Source of the DNA: Pseudomonas izuensis
Lineage (GTDB): Bacteria > Pseudomonadota > Gammaproteobacteria > Pseudomonadales > Pseudomonadaceae
Reading direction: 5' to 3'
Assembly: GCF_009861505.1 (NCBI RefSeq)
Contig: NZ_WTFT01000004.1
Coordinates: 402,503 to 466,502 of the forward strand
DNA: 64,000 nt
This document shows positions 54,352 to 63,330 of this stretch, piece by piece (the stretch's first letter is position 1; the number at the start of each line of letters is the position of its first letter). The notes below the pieces were generated by a model. It did not search any database. It was given only the letters and a program-made list of their open reading frames with translations, and was not told the origin of the DNA. A program made the translations under genes and the position numbers.

Positions 54352-54546
54352 GATGCACCTCGGAGTCCGCATTAACGCCTGGCGGACGATGATTAACATT
54401 TTTGTACGTAGTGAAAGTCTAGGCCCGCCGGGGCAATCCGGAGGGAAATCCGCCCATCGGAGAGTCGACGTTCGAGCAAAATCCAGACAACCGGCGCGTC
54501 AACTAAACTGTATACAGAACCACCAGCGACTCTCCTGGAGGGTCAT

Positions 54547-55080
54547 GTGAATACGCGTTGTTGTGCCATTGCATGGCTGCTGGCGTTGAGCAGCTGCGCC
54601 TTCGCCGCGGACACTGTCGGGCTGCCGCCTCCCGACCCCATCGGGATGTGGCTGATCACCTTCGGCATCGCGTTTCTGATCGCCGAGGCGGCCCTGCCCA
54701 ATTACGGTGTGATTGGCCTGGGCGGGATCGTGATGTTCGTGATCGGCGCGGTGATCCTGACCAATGCCCAGATGCCCGTGCCGTTGATGATCGGCCTTGG
54801 GCTGATCAGCGCACTGCTGCTGATCTTCCTGCTGATCCGCGCCCTGAAAACCCGACCGCGCCATACCGTCAGCGGCGATGCCGGCCTGTTGGGCAGCGTG
54901 ACGCCGGTGTTGTCGCTACAGGCCGGCGATACCTGTCACGGCTGGGTGCATTTACAGGGCGAGCGCTGGCAAGTGTCGAGCACCAAGCCATTGCAGATCG
55001 GGCAGCGGGTCCGGGTGGTGGCACGCAAGGGATTAATGCTGGAAGTGGCCGCGACTGACGCGGTATCGGTTGGAGAATAG
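54547..55080 (+). CDS. NfeD-family membrane protein
   Basis: Product of 177 residues from a GTG with CTGGAGGGT upstream. A signal peptide ([10 protein letters not shown]) precedes three to four membrane helices (about 30-100) and a C-terminal OB-fold domain (about 110-177), the short NfeD type. NfeD and stomatin-like proteins are encoded together; here the slipin gene follows after 2 bases. They organise membrane microdomains and may help protein quality control. Confidence 0.9.
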   Translation: MNTRCCAIAWLLALSSCAFAADTVGLPPPDPIGMWLITFGIAFLIAEAALPNYGVIGLGGIVMFVIGAVILTNAQMPVPLMIGLGLISALLLIFLLIRALKTRPRHTVSGDAGLLGSVTPVLSLQAGDTCHGWVHLQGERWQVSSTKPLQIGQRVRVVARKGLMLEVAATDAVSVGE

Positions 55081-55082
55081 CC

Positions 55083-55841
55083 ATGGGTTTGCAGCTGGGT
55101 TTTGTCGCGCTCCTGTTGTTGCTGATCGCCTTGGCAGGAGCGACTTTTCGCATCCTGCGCGAGTACGAGCGCGGGGTGGTGTTCCAGCTCGGACGCTTCT
55201 GGCAGGTCAAGGGCCCGGGCCTGATCCTGTTGATTCCGGTTATCCAGCAAATGGTCCGCGTCGATCTGCGCACCGTGGTCCTCGACGTGCCGGCGCAGGA
55301 TGTGATCACCCGCGACAACGTCTCGGTCAAGGTCAACGCCGTGCTGTACTTCCGCGTGCTCGATCCGCAGAAGGCAATCATTCAGGTCGAAGACTTTCTG
55401 ATGGCCACCAGCCAATTGGCGCAAACCACTTTGCGAGCGGTGCTCGGTAAACACGAACTCGACGAACTGCTGGCCGAGCGCGAACGGCTGAACATCGACA
55501 TCCAGCAAGTGCTCGACGCCCAGACCGATGCCTGGGGCATCAAGGTGGCCAACGTTGAGATCAAGCACGTGGACCTCAACGAATCGATGATCCGCGCCAT
55601 CGCCAAACAGGCCGAAGCGGAGCGCGAACGCCGGGCCAAGGTGATCCACGCCGAAGGTGAATTGCAGGCGTCGGAAAAACTCATGCAAGCCGCCGAAATG
55701 CTTGGCCGCCAACCCGGCGCCATGCAGCTGCGCTATATGCAGACGCTGAGTTCGATTGCCGGCGACAAGAGTTCGACCATCGTTTTTCCGTTGCCGATCG
55801 AATTGCTCAAGGGCATGGCGGATCTGTCGCCGAAAACATGA
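55083..55841 (+). CDS. Slipin (stomatin/prohibitin-like) protein
   Basis: Product of 252 residues: an N-terminal membrane anchor (about 3-22), then an SPFH/band 7 domain (about 25-190; [38 protein letters not shown], a coiled coil of Ala and Glu) and a C-terminal segment [17 protein letters not shown]. It is the partner of NfeD and is probably membrane-attached at the cytoplasmic face. The pair is cotranscribed; a REPIN follows. Confidence 0.92.
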   Translation: MGLQLGFVALLLLLIALAGATFRILREYERGVVFQLGRFWQVKGPGLILLIPVIQQMVRVDLRTVVLDVPAQDVITRDNVSVKVNAVLYFRVLDPQKAIIQVEDFLMATSQLAQTTLRAVLGKHELDELLAERERLNIDIQQVLDAQTDAWGIKVANVEIKHVDLNESMIRAIAKQAEAERERRAKVIHAEGELQASEKLMQAAEMLGRQPGAMQLRYMQTLSSIAGDKSSTIVFPLPIELLKGMADLSPKT

Positions 55842-55850
55842 TCACCACCC

Positions 55851-55941
55851 TGTAGGAGCGAGCCTGCTCGCGATGGCGGCCTGACAGTCAACATTGATGT
55901 TGAATGTGAAGGCCTCATCGCGAGCAGGCTCACTCCCACAA
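55851..55941. repeat. REPIN, GTAGGAGCGAGCCTGCTCGCGA type
   Basis: Inverted arms TGTAGGAGCGAGCCTGCTCG ... CGAGCAGGCTCACTCCCACA, with one mismatch in the right arm; it abuts the end of the GT39 gene. Confidence 0.88.
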
Positions 55942-57525
55942 TCAATGCGACTCTGAGCCCATCACGAACAACCGCGCCCGGTTATTGCCCGCCTCGGTCT
56001 CGCTGATTTTTTGCCAGCCATTGGGCAGCGGAGCGAATTCGTCCGGCTGGTCGGCCGTGCTGATCAACCAGACGCGACCTGTTCCCCGGGGCAATTGGCT
56101 GAGGTGATCGAGATAGATCCTATGCGCGTCGCCATTGACCAAAGTGCCGAAACCGTAATCATTCGGGCGACTGGAACGACCGTTGGCCAGGGGTGGGGTA
56201 TAGAGCAGCGGAAGCGCATCGGTGCGGTTGTAATAGACATAAGGCATCCACCAGAGCATGTCACTGATGACGATCCGGTCACCGGCCACGTAATGCTGGT
56301 TGACGAACTCGACCATCACGCTGGTCTGGTCATTCACATCGACCGTGGCATTGGTCTTCAGCCCGACCAGCTCGGCGCCGACAAACAGTGCCAACAACCC
56401 AAACGCCCATATGCGAAAACCATGGAGCAAGCGATCGATAGCCAGCGCCATGATCAATGGCAGGCCCAGCGCATAGGCGTTCAGATAGCGCTCGATGAAC
56501 ACCGGCGAAATAAACGAGACCCCGTAGACCAGCAGCAGCGGCAACAGGGTGTAGAGCGCCAGCACGACACTCCAGCGATAGCGACTGCGATCACGAAAGA
56601 CCGTCATCAGGATCACCGCCAGCAATAGTATCGGCACTGCGCTGAACAGCAGCCAGGGCAGGTTATCCCCATCGTCCTGAATCAGAAAATCCCACACCAT
56701 CGATGGCAGTGAACTGAGCGTGACCGGCAGCTCCCAACCCACATCACCGTTGGCCTTGAGCTGGTCCATGTGCTGGATCAGATCGATCAGGCCGGGAATC
56801 CAGGGGGCAAACAGCATCACGATAGCGACATTCGCCAGCCACCACGCCGGGCGGTCGATGAGTTTCAGGGGATGAACCGGCTGCAAGCGCAGCACCAGCA
56901 AATACGTCCAATGGACAAGCACGCACAACGCGGTGAAATAGTGAGTGTAAAAGCCGGCGGTCATCAGCAACGCATACATCACCAGCGCCTGCGTGTGGCG
57001 GGGTTGTTTGACCCAATACACCAGCGCAATCGTGGCGCCGAGCAACCACACGCCCAGCCACGAGTACATCCGCACTTCCTGGCTATAACGCACGGCTGTG
57101 GGCAAAAGCGCCAGCATCAGCCCGGCCAGCAACGCCGCACGAGTACCGGCCATTAATCGGACCAGCCACATGCCCAGCATGACCGCGGCAATACCCGGCA
57201 ATGCACTCAAGCTGCGTATCGAAAAAATGCCGTCGCCAAACCATTCGATCCAGCCATGAAGCAGCATGAAATACAACGGCGGGTGCACGTCATGAGCGGC
57301 ATGCACCCAAATGCCGGTCAGGTCATAGCGACTCATCAACAGGCTCGAGCCCTCATCGCCCCAGATGGCCGCAGCGGTCAGGTCATAAAAACGGGTCAGG
57401 GCGGCCACCGCCAGGACAATCAGCCCGCCGACCCAGGCCTGTGACCACTCCTTTTTGCCAGGCAATCCCTGGTCCGCACGAGATTGCTGGCGTCTGACCA
57501 ACGGCTCTTTGATGTCCACCCCCAT
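55942..57525 (-). CDS. GT39-type integral membrane glycosyltransferase
   Basis: From the ATG at 57525 the product is 527 residues; a GTG two codons earlier is an alternative. It has about eleven membrane helices, an acidic loop AAIWGDEGSSLLMSRYDLTG after the first helix, and VHPPLYFMLLHGW, characteristic of GT39/ArnT-like enzymes that use polyprenyl-phosphate sugars. The large C-terminal periplasmic domain (about 405-527) is typical. It may glycosylate lipids or proteins; the acceptor is unknown. The gene stands alone. Confidence 0.88.
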   Translation of the reverse strand: MGVDIKEPLVRRQQSRADQGLPGKKEWSQAWVGGLIVLAVAALTRFYDLTAAAIWGDEGSSLLMSRYDLTGIWVHAAHDVHPPLYFMLLHGWIEWFGDGIFSIRSLSALPGIAAVMLGMWLVRLMAGTRAALLAGLMLALLPTAVRYSQEVRMYSWLGVWLLGATIALVYWVKQPRHTQALVMYALLMTAGFYTHYFTALCVLVHWTYLLVLRLQPVHPLKLIDRPAWWLANVAIVMLFAPWIPGLIDLIQHMDQLKANGDVGWELPVTLSSLPSMVWDFLIQDDGDNLPWLLFSAVPILLLAVILMTVFRDRSRYRWSVVLALYTLLPLLLVYGVSFISPVFIERYLNAYALGLPLIMALAIDRLLHGFRIWAFGLLALFVGAELVGLKTNATVDVNDQTSVMVEFVNQHYVAGDRIVISDMLWWMPYVYYNRTDALPLLYTPPLANGRSSRPNDYGFGTLVNGDAHRIYLDHLSQLPRGTGRVWLISTADQPDEFAPLPNGWQKISETEAGNNRARLFVMGSESH

Positions 57526-57632
57526 GACCACTTATTCACCTGCAATGACGAAACATGTTGCTCACTCTAGGCTACCGCCCATTGCAACGTCGATGCCCAG
57601 GCCAGCGATCCGATGAAGTGAGCAGTGCCGGC

Positions 57633-59201
57633 TCAGCGTTGCGCCGACAGCGGATATACCGACTGCCATCCGCCGCCCAGCGCCTTGTACAACCCGACCG
57701 CTGCCAGCGACACACCGGTCGAACTCTCGACCCATTGCTCCTGGGTTGCCAACAACGCGCCTTGTACGGTGAGCACATTGACGAAATCCACCACGCCCTC
57801 GACATATTGCCGTTGGGCGGTTTGCAGGGCGATCCGGTTCTGGCGCACCGCTTCGGCGAGGCTGTCACGGCGCAGTTGACTGGCGTTGTAGGCGCTCAGT
57901 TGGTCATCGATTTCATGCCAGGCACGCAACACGGTTTGCTGGTAGGCGATAGCCGCTTCCTGTTGCTGGGCTTCGCGCAGGTTCAACACACCGCGCAAGC
58001 GCCCGCCGTCGAACAATGGCAGGGTGAATTGCGGGCCGATGCCGAACGCACGCGAACCCCACGAACCGAAATCACCCAACTGCATGGCTTGCGAACCGAC
58101 ATTGCCGGACAACGTAATGCGTGGATAGAAATCCCCCTTGGCTACGCCGATGCTGGCTGTCGCGGCATGCAGACGGGCCTCGGCCTGGCGAATGTCCGGG
58201 CGGCGCTCGGCCAGTTGCGACGGCAAGCCAATAGCGACCTGACGCGGCGTTTGTGGCACCGGCGCGTCGGTGGATAACTCGGCCGTCAGCGCTTGGGGCG
58301 GTTCGCCCATCAGCAGGCTCAAGGCGTTGATCAGTTGTGCCTGGCGCTGCTCCAGCGCCGGCAGGCGCGATTCGATGGCGGCGACTTGCGCGGCGGCTTC
58401 GGCGACATCCAGGTCGGTCGCGACACCGTCGGCCAGGCGCAGTTGCGACAACTTCAAACTGTGGCGAGCGACCTCAAGGTTCTGTTCGGTGACGGCTCGG
58501 GTGTTTTGCACACCGCGCAGTTGAATGTAGTCCTGGGCGGTTTCGGCCAGAACTGATAACAGCACGCCACGACGGTCGTTTTCCGCAACTTCCAGCGTGG
58601 CGTCGGCCGCTTCGGTTTCACGGCGCACCCGGCCCCAGAAATCCAGCTCCCAGGACGCAGAGAAGCCGGCATCCCAGAGGTTGAATGCGGATTTTCCGTT
58701 ATGTCCCGAGGGGTCCATCAAGCCTTCTGCGCTGTTGCGTTCACGGGCATAACTGCCGGTGGCGGCCGTCGTCGGGTAGCGGTCGGCGGTGACCACTTGG
58801 CGCACGGCGCGGCTTTGCTGCAAACGGCTGCTGGCGAGCTTCAGGTCGAGGTTGTCGGTCAGGGCCCGCTGGCTCAGGGCCGAGAGCTTCGGATCGTTGA
58901 ACACTTCCCACCAGCGCTCGTTCAGGGTCTCGTCGGTGGCTTGGCTGGCGACAGCTTTTGAGGGTTTCGACCATTCGGTGACTTGTCGGGCTTCGGGTTT
59001 CTGGAAGTCCGGGCCTACTGTGCAAGCTGAAAGTCCAATGACCAGTAAGGTACAAAAGGTCAGTTGAGGCAGCCGGCCTATTCGCGGGCAAGCCCGCTCC
59101 CACAGGGATCTGCGGTGAATGCAAATTTTGTGATCACCACCGAACCTTGTGGGAGCGGGCTTGCCCGCGATGGCGTCGGTGCATGCAACGAAATTTCTCA
59201 T
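57633..59201 (-). CDS. NodT-family outer-membrane efflux lipoprotein with REPIN-encoded leader
   Basis: The 522-residue frame begins at the ATG at 59201, which overlaps the HlyD stop codon (ATGA). Residues 9-41 are encoded by a REPIN (59082-59170) lying inside the frame; only then comes the hydrophobic core and lipobox (LTFCTLLVIGLSAC, Cys about 60). After it, TVGPDFQKPEA starts the mature NodT/OprM protein with two outer-membrane-factor repeats. No in-frame ATG, GTG or TTG exists between the REPIN and the lipobox, so a long unusual leader or a CTG start is needed. It serves the EmrAB-type pump encoded just upstream. Confidence 0.82.
   Translation of the reverse strand: MRNFVACTDAIAGKPAPTRFGGDHKICIHRRSLWERACPRIGRLPQLTFCTLLVIGLSACTVGPDFQKPEARQVTEWSKPSKAVASQATDETLNERWWEVFNDPKLSALSQRALTDNLDLKLASSRLQQSRAVRQVVTADRYPTTAATGSYARERNSAEGLMDPSGHNGKSAFNLWDAGFSASWELDFWGRVRRETEAADATLEVAENDRRGVLLSVLAETAQDYIQLRGVQNTRAVTEQNLEVARHSLKLSQLRLADGVATDLDVAEAAAQVAAIESRLPALEQRQAQLINALSLLMGEPPQALTAELSTDAPVPQTPRQVAIGLPSQLAERRPDIRQAEARLHAATASIGVAKGDFYPRITLSGNVGSQAMQLGDFGSWGSRAFGIGPQFTLPLFDGGRLRGVLNLREAQQQEAAIAYQQTVLRAWHEIDDQLSAYNASQLRRDSLAEAVRQNRIALQTAQRQYVEGVVDFVNVLTVQGALLATQEQWVESSTGVSLAAVGLYKALGGGWQSVYPLSAQR
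59082..59170. repeat. REPIN inside the 5' end of the NodT-type gene
   Basis: Inverted arms TCGCGGGCAAGCCCGCTCC and GGAGCGGGCTTGCCCGCGA, the same type as at 3217 and 4651. It lies between the HlyD/NodT start-stop overlap and the lipobox codons, and has an open frame through it. Confidence 0.92.
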
Positions 59202-60265
59202 CGCTGCGCAACCTCATGTTCAGTGACGGCACCTGAGGTATCAATCCTCGCCTCCACCGACATCCCCACCCGCAACCGCTCGGCCAAGGGTTGCCCCGGC
59301 TCCAGCACAATCTTCACCGGAATCCGCTGCACGACTTTGGTGAAGTTACCGGTCGCGTTGTCCGGCTTGACCGAGGCGAAGGTCACGCCGGTGGCCGGTG
59401 CGATGCTCTCGACGCGCCCGTTCAGCGCAGCACCGCCAAAGGTGTCGACGCGGACTTGCACGTCTTGCCCCGGCTGCACATGGGTCAACTGGGTTTCCTG
59501 AAAATTGGCCACTACATAGGCCTGCGCCAATGGCACCACCGCCAGCAGCTTGCTGCCCGGCGTGACATAGGCGCCAACCCGCACCGCACGCTCGCCGACC
59601 ATGCCGTCCTGCGGCGCGACGATGCGTGTATAGGACAGTTCATAGCTGGCAATTTCCAGCTTCGCCTGCGCCCGTTTCAAGCCACCTTCCGCCCCATCGC
59701 GCTGGGCCGTGAGGATGTCCACCTGCTTGCGTTCTGCCGCCAGCACCGCCGTGACATTGGTCAATCGGGCGCTGGCCTGATCAATGCGCGTGCGCGCCTG
59801 TTGCGCGTTCTGCACGGTGCCGGCGCCCACCCCAGCGAGATGATCGTAGCGATTGAGTTCATGTTCGGCGAAGGCCATTTCAGCCTTGGCCGACACCACG
59901 GTCGCCTGCGCCTGGGCGATCACTGATGCCTGACGTTCGAGGGTCGCCCGGGCATTTTGCAGTTGCGCCTGGGCCACCAGCGCTTCGGCGGCGGCCGCTT
60001 CAGCGGCGGCGCGCAGATCGCGGTCGTCGATCAGCGCCAGCAACTGGCCGGCCTTGACCTGTTGGTTGTCTTCAACCAGCACTTGCTTGATGAACCCGGC
60101 CACGCGCGGCACCACCAGCGTGTAGTCCGCCGAAACATAGGCATCATTGGTGCTCTGTTGCGTGCGCTGGCCGAACAGTCCGGGCGCCAGCAGATAAATC
60201 AGCACGCCCACCGCGATCACGACGGCAACGCCCACGGCCACTTTTTGCTTCGATTGAGTCGTCAT
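59198..60265 (-). CDS. HlyD/EmrA-family membrane-fusion protein
   Basis: From the ATG at 60265 (MTTQSKQKVAVGVAVVIAVG, AGAAGG upstream) the product is 355 residues. A signal anchor (about 9-28) precedes YVSADYTLVVPRVAGFIKQV and a helical hairpin (about 85-210), and the second lipoyl half RIVAPQDGMVGERAVRVGAY follows. This is EmrA-like, partnering the MFS pump at 60292 and the NodT channel. The open frame extends 37 codons upstream, overlapping the MFS gene, without homology. Confidence 0.92.
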   Translation of the reverse strand: MTTQSKQKVAVGVAVVIAVGVLIYLLAPGLFGQRTQQSTNDAYVSADYTLVVPRVAGFIKQVLVEDNQQVKAGQLLALIDDRDLRAAAEAAAAEALVAQAQLQNARATLERQASVIAQAQATVVSAKAEMAFAEHELNRYDHLAGVGAGTVQNAQQARTRIDQASARLTNVTAVLAAERKQVDILTAQRDGAEGGLKRAQAKLEIASYELSYTRIVAPQDGMVGERAVRVGAYVTPGSKLLAVVPLAQAYVVANFQETQLTHVQPGQDVQVRVDTFGGAALNGRVESIAPATGVTFASVKPDNATGNFTKVVQRIPVKIVLEPGQPLAERLRVGMSVEARIDTSGAVTEHEVAQR

Positions 60266-60291
60266 AAAAACCTTCTGTTTCAGTGGAGCAT

Positions 60292-61824
60292 TCAGGTCGG
60301 TGCGCGCGGCGGATAGATCCGCGTCGGCAGCCAGAAAATCAGCAGGATCAGCGCTACAGCGATGCCGGCCATGCACAGGTAAAGATCGGCAGAGGTCAGC
60401 ACCACCGCCTGCTCATGCAGCCGATGGGCAAGGCCGGGGCTGCCTGCATCGACCAAGGGTGAGTTGCCGAGGCGATCCACCAACATCGTCGAGTGAAAGT
60501 GCAGCCGCGCGGTGGTCAAGGTTTCCAGCACGCCGGTGGCAATCACCGACGCCAGGCCTTTCACGGTGTTGAACCAGGACGACGCGAACGGTCCGTCCAT
60601 CGGGTTGATGCTGCCGGTCGCCAGCATCAGCAGTGGCAGTACCGCCATGGGCTGGCCGAAAATCTGCAGCAGTTGCAGCCCATAGAAATCATCGCGAATC
60701 CACGCCGAGGTCAGCTGCGATCCAGTGAGGCAGGACACGGCGAGCATGCTCAGGCCGGTCCCCAGCACCCAGCGACAATCCACCCACCTCAGGTTGCACA
60801 ACGCCGCCACCAGCGGCAGCGCGATCAACTGCGGCAGCGCCGACAGCAAGGTGATCGGCGCGGTTTGCACCGGGCGATAACCCTGGATCTGCGCCAGGTA
60901 ACCGGATGGAATGATGATCACCGCCGACAGCACCACCAGCACCCCGGCCAGGGTCAGCAACGCGAACGACAGGTTGCGGATGCCGAGCATCTGCATCTTG
61001 AAAAACGGGATGGGCTGCGACCATTCGTTGATCAGAAACAGCACCAGCAACAACGCGCCGCCCGCCAGCAAGCCGCTGACCAGGCTCGACTCGAACCAGT
61101 CCAGCCGATTGCCCTGCAGGATGCCGACCACCAGCATGCAGATCGCGGGAAACCCCAGCAGCAAACCACGCCAGTTGAACTGCTTGAAACGCTCCAGCCG
61201 CAGTGGGTCCTGGGGAATGCCATAGGCCACCGCCACCATGGCGATCAGGCAGGGCGCGACGACTTGCCAGAACGTCCATTGCCAGCCGACGTACTCGGTC
61301 CACAACCCCGCCAGCGGCGTGCCCAGCCCCGGACCGAAGGTGGCGGTCAGGGTGTAACCGGCCAGGCCGTAGAGCTTCACATTGGCCGGCAGAAAACGCA
61401 GGGCAACGGTCATCAGCATCGGTGGCAGTGCGCCGCCGGCCAGGCCTTGCAAGGTACGCAGCACCAACAGGCTTTCATAGTTCGGCGCCAGCGGACACAA
61501 CACCCCCAACAGGGTGAACGCGCTGATGGCGCACAGGGTGAAGCGGCGCAAAGAGAAGGTCACCGCACACCAAGGCGCGAAGGCCATAGCGGCCACCGAG
61601 GTCGCGGTGTAGCTGGCGACCAGCCAGGTGCCTTCGTCGTAGCCAATGGCCAAAGCACCGCGAATATCGGCCAGGGCAACCTTGGTCACTGTCTCGTTCA
61701 GGCCCGAAACCAGCACCGCCAGCAGCACACCCACCAGGCCAATGATGATCCGCGGACCAAAAGCCATTGGCGCGGCGGCCGGCGCGGGCGCGGCCAGAGG
61801 CACCGAGGCCGTCAGGGAGGTCAT
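60292..61824 (-). CDS. EmrB-type MFS efflux pump (DHA2 family)
   Basis: From the ATG at 61824 (GGAGTTG upstream) the product is 510 residues with fourteen predicted membrane helices. The motifs GYDEGTWLVASYTATSVAAM and LRTLQGLAGGALPPMLMTVA are those of the DHA2/EmrB drug:proton antiporters. It works with HlyD (59198) and NodT (57633) to export hydrophobic drugs or signals from the cytoplasm across both membranes. A LysR-type gene lies upstream on the same strand. Confidence 0.93.
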   Translation of the reverse strand: MTSLTASVPLAAPAPAAAPMAFGPRIIIGLVGVLLAVLVSGLNETVTKVALADIRGALAIGYDEGTWLVASYTATSVAAMAFAPWCAVTFSLRRFTLCAISAFTLLGVLCPLAPNYESLLVLRTLQGLAGGALPPMLMTVALRFLPANVKLYGLAGYTLTATFGPGLGTPLAGLWTEYVGWQWTFWQVVAPCLIAMVAVAYGIPQDPLRLERFKQFNWRGLLLGFPAICMLVVGILQGNRLDWFESSLVSGLLAGGALLLVLFLINEWSQPIPFFKMQMLGIRNLSFALLTLAGVLVVLSAVIIIPSGYLAQIQGYRPVQTAPITLLSALPQLIALPLVAALCNLRWVDCRWVLGTGLSMLAVSCLTGSQLTSAWIRDDFYGLQLLQIFGQPMAVLPLLMLATGSINPMDGPFASSWFNTVKGLASVIATGVLETLTTARLHFHSTMLVDRLGNSPLVDAGSPGLAHRLHEQAVVLTSADLYLCMAGIAVALILLIFWLPTRIYPPRAPT

Positions 61825-61887
61825 CGGTTCACAACTCCGAAATAATTGAGGTGGCAGTCTACGAAGGCGCATCACTGACGAAAACTG

Positions 61888-61908
61888 ACTTATCGGCAAT
61901 TTATAAGT
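61888..61908. promoter_or_regulatory. Dyad upstream of the MFS operon (candidate LysR site)
   Basis: Inverted repeat ACTTAT ... ATAAGT, containing a T-N11-A core (TTAT ... ATAA), 64-84 bases before the MFS start codon. It fits a LysR-type operator for the regulator encoded at 62123. Confidence 0.4.
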
Positions 61909-62030
61909 GCGCCGGACGCAGCAATCGAACGATGAAAATGGGCGAGAACAGAGGCCTGTCTTGCGCAGAAACGAGGGGGAAAACTAACACCGTCGTATCA
62001 GGCAAACCACCATCCATAGGTATGAACCTG

Positions 62031-62119
62031 CAGGAGCCGGCTTGCTGGCGATAGCGGTGTGTCAGGCGCCATTTTTGCCAACTGATGTGCCGCCATCGCC
62101 AGCAAACCGGCGCCTACAG
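62031..62119. repeat. REP pair, variant arms
   Basis: Diverged inverted arms AGGAGCCGGCTTGCTGGCGA and CGCCAGCAAACCGGCGCCTA, between the LysR gene and the MFS operon. Confidence 0.7.
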
Positions 62120-62122
62120 GTC

Positions 62123-63040
62123 TCAGGGTTGGGCCGCCAGCCACGTCTCGTCGCAACAGCTTTTCACGGTTTCGCGCAGCCAGCGGTGGGCGGGGTCATT
62201 GTCAAAGCGCGGATGCCAGGCCTGACTCAGCACGATGGTTGGCAAGGGGATCGGCAGAGTGAACGAGCGCAACTTCAGCCCCAGGCGACGTACGCTCAGC
62301 AGCGTTTCCCTGGGCACCGGCAGAATCAGATCGGAGTCGGGCAAGGCGAACATCGCCGCATGAAAACTCGGCGCAATCACCGCCACCCGCCGCTCCAGCC
62401 CCAGGGCGTTGAGCGCTGTATCGATCGGCCCACGAGCGATCCCTCTGCGGGACATGCTGATATGAGAGAACCCGGCAAAACGTTCCGCGGTGATTTCTTC
62501 ATCGAGCAACGGATGATCTTCACGCACCAGGCCGACAAACTGGGTGGAAAACAGGTTCTGCACTTTCACTTCCGGCATCGGCGGTCGAGTGTTGCTGACA
62601 TTCAGATCGATGCGGCCTTCACGCAAGGCCTCGTCATCGCCATCGCCTTCCGGGACGAAGCGCAATTCACAATGCGGCGCCTGACGCTCCATGGCATCGG
62701 ACAACTTGCCGCCGTAGACGCCGATGAAGAAATCGTTGGCCCGGATACTGAACCGTCGTCGCAAACTGCCCAGGTCCACGACTCGGGCCGAGTGGAACAA
62801 CTGCGCGGCCTGCTCCACCAGATCCCGCACCTGCTCGCGCAACTCCAGCGCCTTGGGGGTCGGCACCAGACCACGGCCGGCACGAACCAGGATCGGATCG
62901 CCGATGGCTTCGCGGATACGCGTCAGGGTACGGCTCATGGCCGCCGGGCTGAGATTCATCCGCCGCGCGGCGCCCACGACGCTGCCTTCGTCGAGCAGCG
63001 CGTCGAGGGCGATCAGCAGGTTCATGTCCGGGAGTTGCAT
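62123..63040 (-). CDS. LysR-family transcriptional regulator
   Basis: From the ATG at 63040 the product is 305 residues; a GTG three codons earlier is possible. An N-terminal winged helix (about 5-65; GSVVGAARRMNLSPAAMSRT) and a C-terminal LysR substrate-binding domain (about 95-300) are seen. The MFS operon lies downstream on the same strand, after a REP pair, so it is a likely activator or repressor of that operon, although LysR genes are usually divergent from their targets. The effector is unknown. Confidence 0.9.
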   Translation of the reverse strand: MQLPDMNLLIALDALLDEGSVVGAARRMNLSPAAMSRTLTRIREAIGDPILVRAGRGLVPTPKALELREQVRDLVEQAAQLFHSARVVDLGSLRRRFSIRANDFFIGVYGGKLSDAMERQAPHCELRFVPEGDGDDEALREGRIDLNVSNTRPPMPEVKVQNLFSTQFVGLVREDHPLLDEEITAERFAGFSHISMSRRGIARGPIDTALNALGLERRVAVIAPSFHAAMFALPDSDLILPVPRETLLSVRRLGLKLRSFTLPIPLPTIVLSQAWHPRFDNDPAHRWLRETVKSCCDETWLAAQP

Positions 63041-63125
63041 GGCGAGCACTCGTTAGCGATCAGGATTGATTCAGGCGCAATGCTAGCAAACATCCTCCAA
63101 AGGATGCGCTGGCAGTTCCGGCCTC

Positions 63126-63217
63126 ATCGCGAGCAGGCTCGCTCCTACAATGGATCTCCAGTAGATGCAGATTTTGTGTAAAACACCTCCCCCTGTAGGA
63201 GCGAGCCTGCTCGCGAA
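63126..63217. repeat. REPIN, GCGAGCAGGCTCGCTCCTACA type
   Basis: Inverted arms TCGCGAGCAGGCTCGCTCC ... GGAGCGAGCCTGCTCGCGA, spacer about 54 bases, in the gap between the LysR gene and the RHS gene. Confidence 0.9.
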
Positions 63218-63330
63218 GGCGTCCGCACTGTCACCGCCGCCACTATCAGTTCTGCTAGTTCTCAACTTTGTCCGTCGCGCGTAAAACTAAACCAGACACT
63301 CGCCTTGATCCTCTCGCAAAGGTTTTCGGT

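Noticed and set aside
63083..63265. 60-codon minus-strand open frame near the RHS gene
   Set aside because: It is made largely of REP sequence read through, as with other short frames crossing REPINs.
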